DNA from: Tolumonas auensis DSM 9187
GTDB lineage: Bacteria > Pseudomonadota > Gammaproteobacteria > Enterobacterales > Aeromonadaceae
Assembly: GCF_000023065.1 (NCBI RefSeq)
Contig: NC_012691.1
Coordinates: forward strand, 2,338,501-2,402,500
DNA length: 64,000 nt
Reading direction: 5' to 3'
Part shown: positions 63,314 through 64,000 of the stretch, in pieces
Position numbering within the stretch: the first letter of the stretch is position 1
Layout of the letters: every line of letters starts with the position of its first letter
The notes under the pieces: model-generated
What the model saw: the letters and a program-made list of their open reading frames with translations, nothing else
Databases searched by the model: none
Told to the model about the DNA's origin: nothing
Program-made: the position numbers and the translations under genes

Positions 63314-64000
63314 TTACTGAACTTTGCTCAACGCATCCTGCAGACCTGCAACATCATTGATTGCACAGCCATCTACACGTTTATCAATACGTTTCACCAG
63401 ACCAGTTAATACTTTACCTGGTCCCATTTCGATCTCAAAAGTGACGTCTTCATTCGCCATTCTTTCAACTGTCTCAGTCCAACGTACCGGACTGTACAGC
63501 TGACGAATCAATGCGTCTTTAATCGCTGCCGGATCAGTAACAGTCGCTACATCAGCATTATTGATAACCGGAATAACAGGCGCTTTAACGTCAAGGGCAT
63601 CCAAAGCAACAGCCAGTTCATCCGCAGCTGGTTTCATCAATGCGCAATGAGATGGCACGCTAACTGGCAAAGGAAGGGCACGTTTAGCACCGGATTCTTT
63701 CATCAGTACGTTAGCACGCTCAACCGCTTCTTTATGACCAGCAATAACCACCTGACCAGGTGAGTTAAAGTTAACCGGAGAAACAACCTGGTCTTCAGCT
63801 GCTTTTTCACAGTTAGCAGCAATAGAATCGTTATCCAGACCGATAATGGCAGCCATGGCGCCAACACCTTCCGGCACGGCACGCTGCATAGCCTGACCAC
63901 GCAGTTCAACCAGTTTAACTGCATCGGTAAAATTCAATGCGCCTGCACATACCAGTGCAGAATATTCACCTAAGCTATGGCCCGCCATCACAGCAGGAGT
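63314..64000 (-). CDS. fabD: malonyl-CoA:ACP transacylase (partial, N terminus beyond the right edge)
   Basis: Loads malonyl groups on ACP. The visible C-terminal 228 codons start at the nucleophile motif, TPAVMAGHSLGEYSAL, with the active Ser; SVPSHCALMKPAADELA holds the catalytic His near the middle, followed by the conserved IPVINNADVATV. About 80-90 N-terminal residues lie beyond position 64000. Eleven bp separate its stop from fabG. Confidence 0.97.
   Translation of the reverse strand, partial: TPAVMAGHSLGEYSALVCAGALNFTDAVKLVELRGQAMQRAVPEGVGAMAAIIGLDNDSIAANCEKAAEDQVVSPVNFNSPGQVVIAGHKEAVERANVLMKESGAKRALPLPVSVPSHCALMKPAADELAVALDALDVKAPVIPVINNADVATVTDPAAIKDALIRQLYSPVRWTETVERMANEDVTFEIEMGPGKVLTGLVKRIDKRVDGCAINDVAGLQDALSKVQ

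Noticed and set aside
1-64000. CRISPR arrays, tRNA/rRNA genes, insertion sequences or prophage
   Set aside because: No regularly spaced direct repeats, cloverleaf-like sequences, transposase or phage proteins were noticed anywhere in the window.

Overview
The window is a stretch of ordinary chromosome from a gammaproteobacterium. Protein lengths, gene neighbourhoods and control sites sit between those of Escherichia coli and Vibrio/Aeromonas. Examples are aroC-prmB/smrB-sixA, ychE(marC) beside adhE, maoP beside hdfR, pabC-mltG-tmk-holB-tatD and fabD-fabG-acpP-fabF. My best guess is the order Aeromonadales, perhaps a Tolumonas-like facultative anaerobe, but this is inference from resemblance and was not tested by a search. 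No phage, plasmid, IS element, CRISPR array, rRNA or tRNA gene was seen.

Layout. 1-4.6 kb: amino-sugar use, with nagE (cut by the left edge) divergent from the overlapping nagB-nagA-nagC. 4.7-8.4 kb: maoP-hdfR, translationally coupled, converging on a LacI-type repressor and a GH32 fructosidase. 8.6-12.0 kb: a YfcE-type phosphodiesterase and the ferrous iron system feoA-feoB-feoC behind a Fur-like site. 12.2-15.8 kb: DNA polymerase II, preceded within 6 bp by an antitoxin-like/DUF4357 protein, then a HAD phosphatase. 16-19.3 kb: argA and lysC, the latter behind a very clear lysine riboswitch with an extra structured 5' leader. 19.3-20.9 kb: azlC-azlD exporter and a GNAT acetyltransferase.

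20.9-33.2 kb is a pentose block: araC, araFGH (ABC uptake), araBDA (kinase, epimerase, isomerase), then transaldolase and transketolase, which carry the xylulose-5-phosphate onward. Between araF and araB lie two pairs of AraC-like half-sites, each pair with 21 bp spacing. An ERIC repeat sits between araA and the transaldolase gene. 33.3-39.1 kb is more accessory: a YidE-type transporter, a small secreted protein, a DUF1289 protein, a leucine-rich-repeat protein kinase, a Bcr/CflA-type efflux pump and a small orphan.

39.2-50.2 kb: guaB-guaA, xseA, yciA, marC, adhE (with a textbook class II FNR promoter), nfsA and a TerC-family membrane protein. 50.2-56.6 kb: aroC, prmB (TTG start), smrB, a small orphan, sixA and a signal-less pitrilysin-like protease. 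56.6-64 kb: the fatty-acid cluster fabD(partial)-fabG-acpP-fabF followed by pabC-mltG-tmk-holB-tatD, all on the minus strand.

I did not find a convincing wholly new multi-gene system. The best leads are the extra structured RNA ahead of the lysine riboswitch, the antitoxin-like/DUF4357 gene linked to polB with its own palindrome, the LRR-kinase, the palindromic repeat shared by the talB-tkt gap and the adhE 3' end, and the well-resolved regulatory architecture of ara and adhE.
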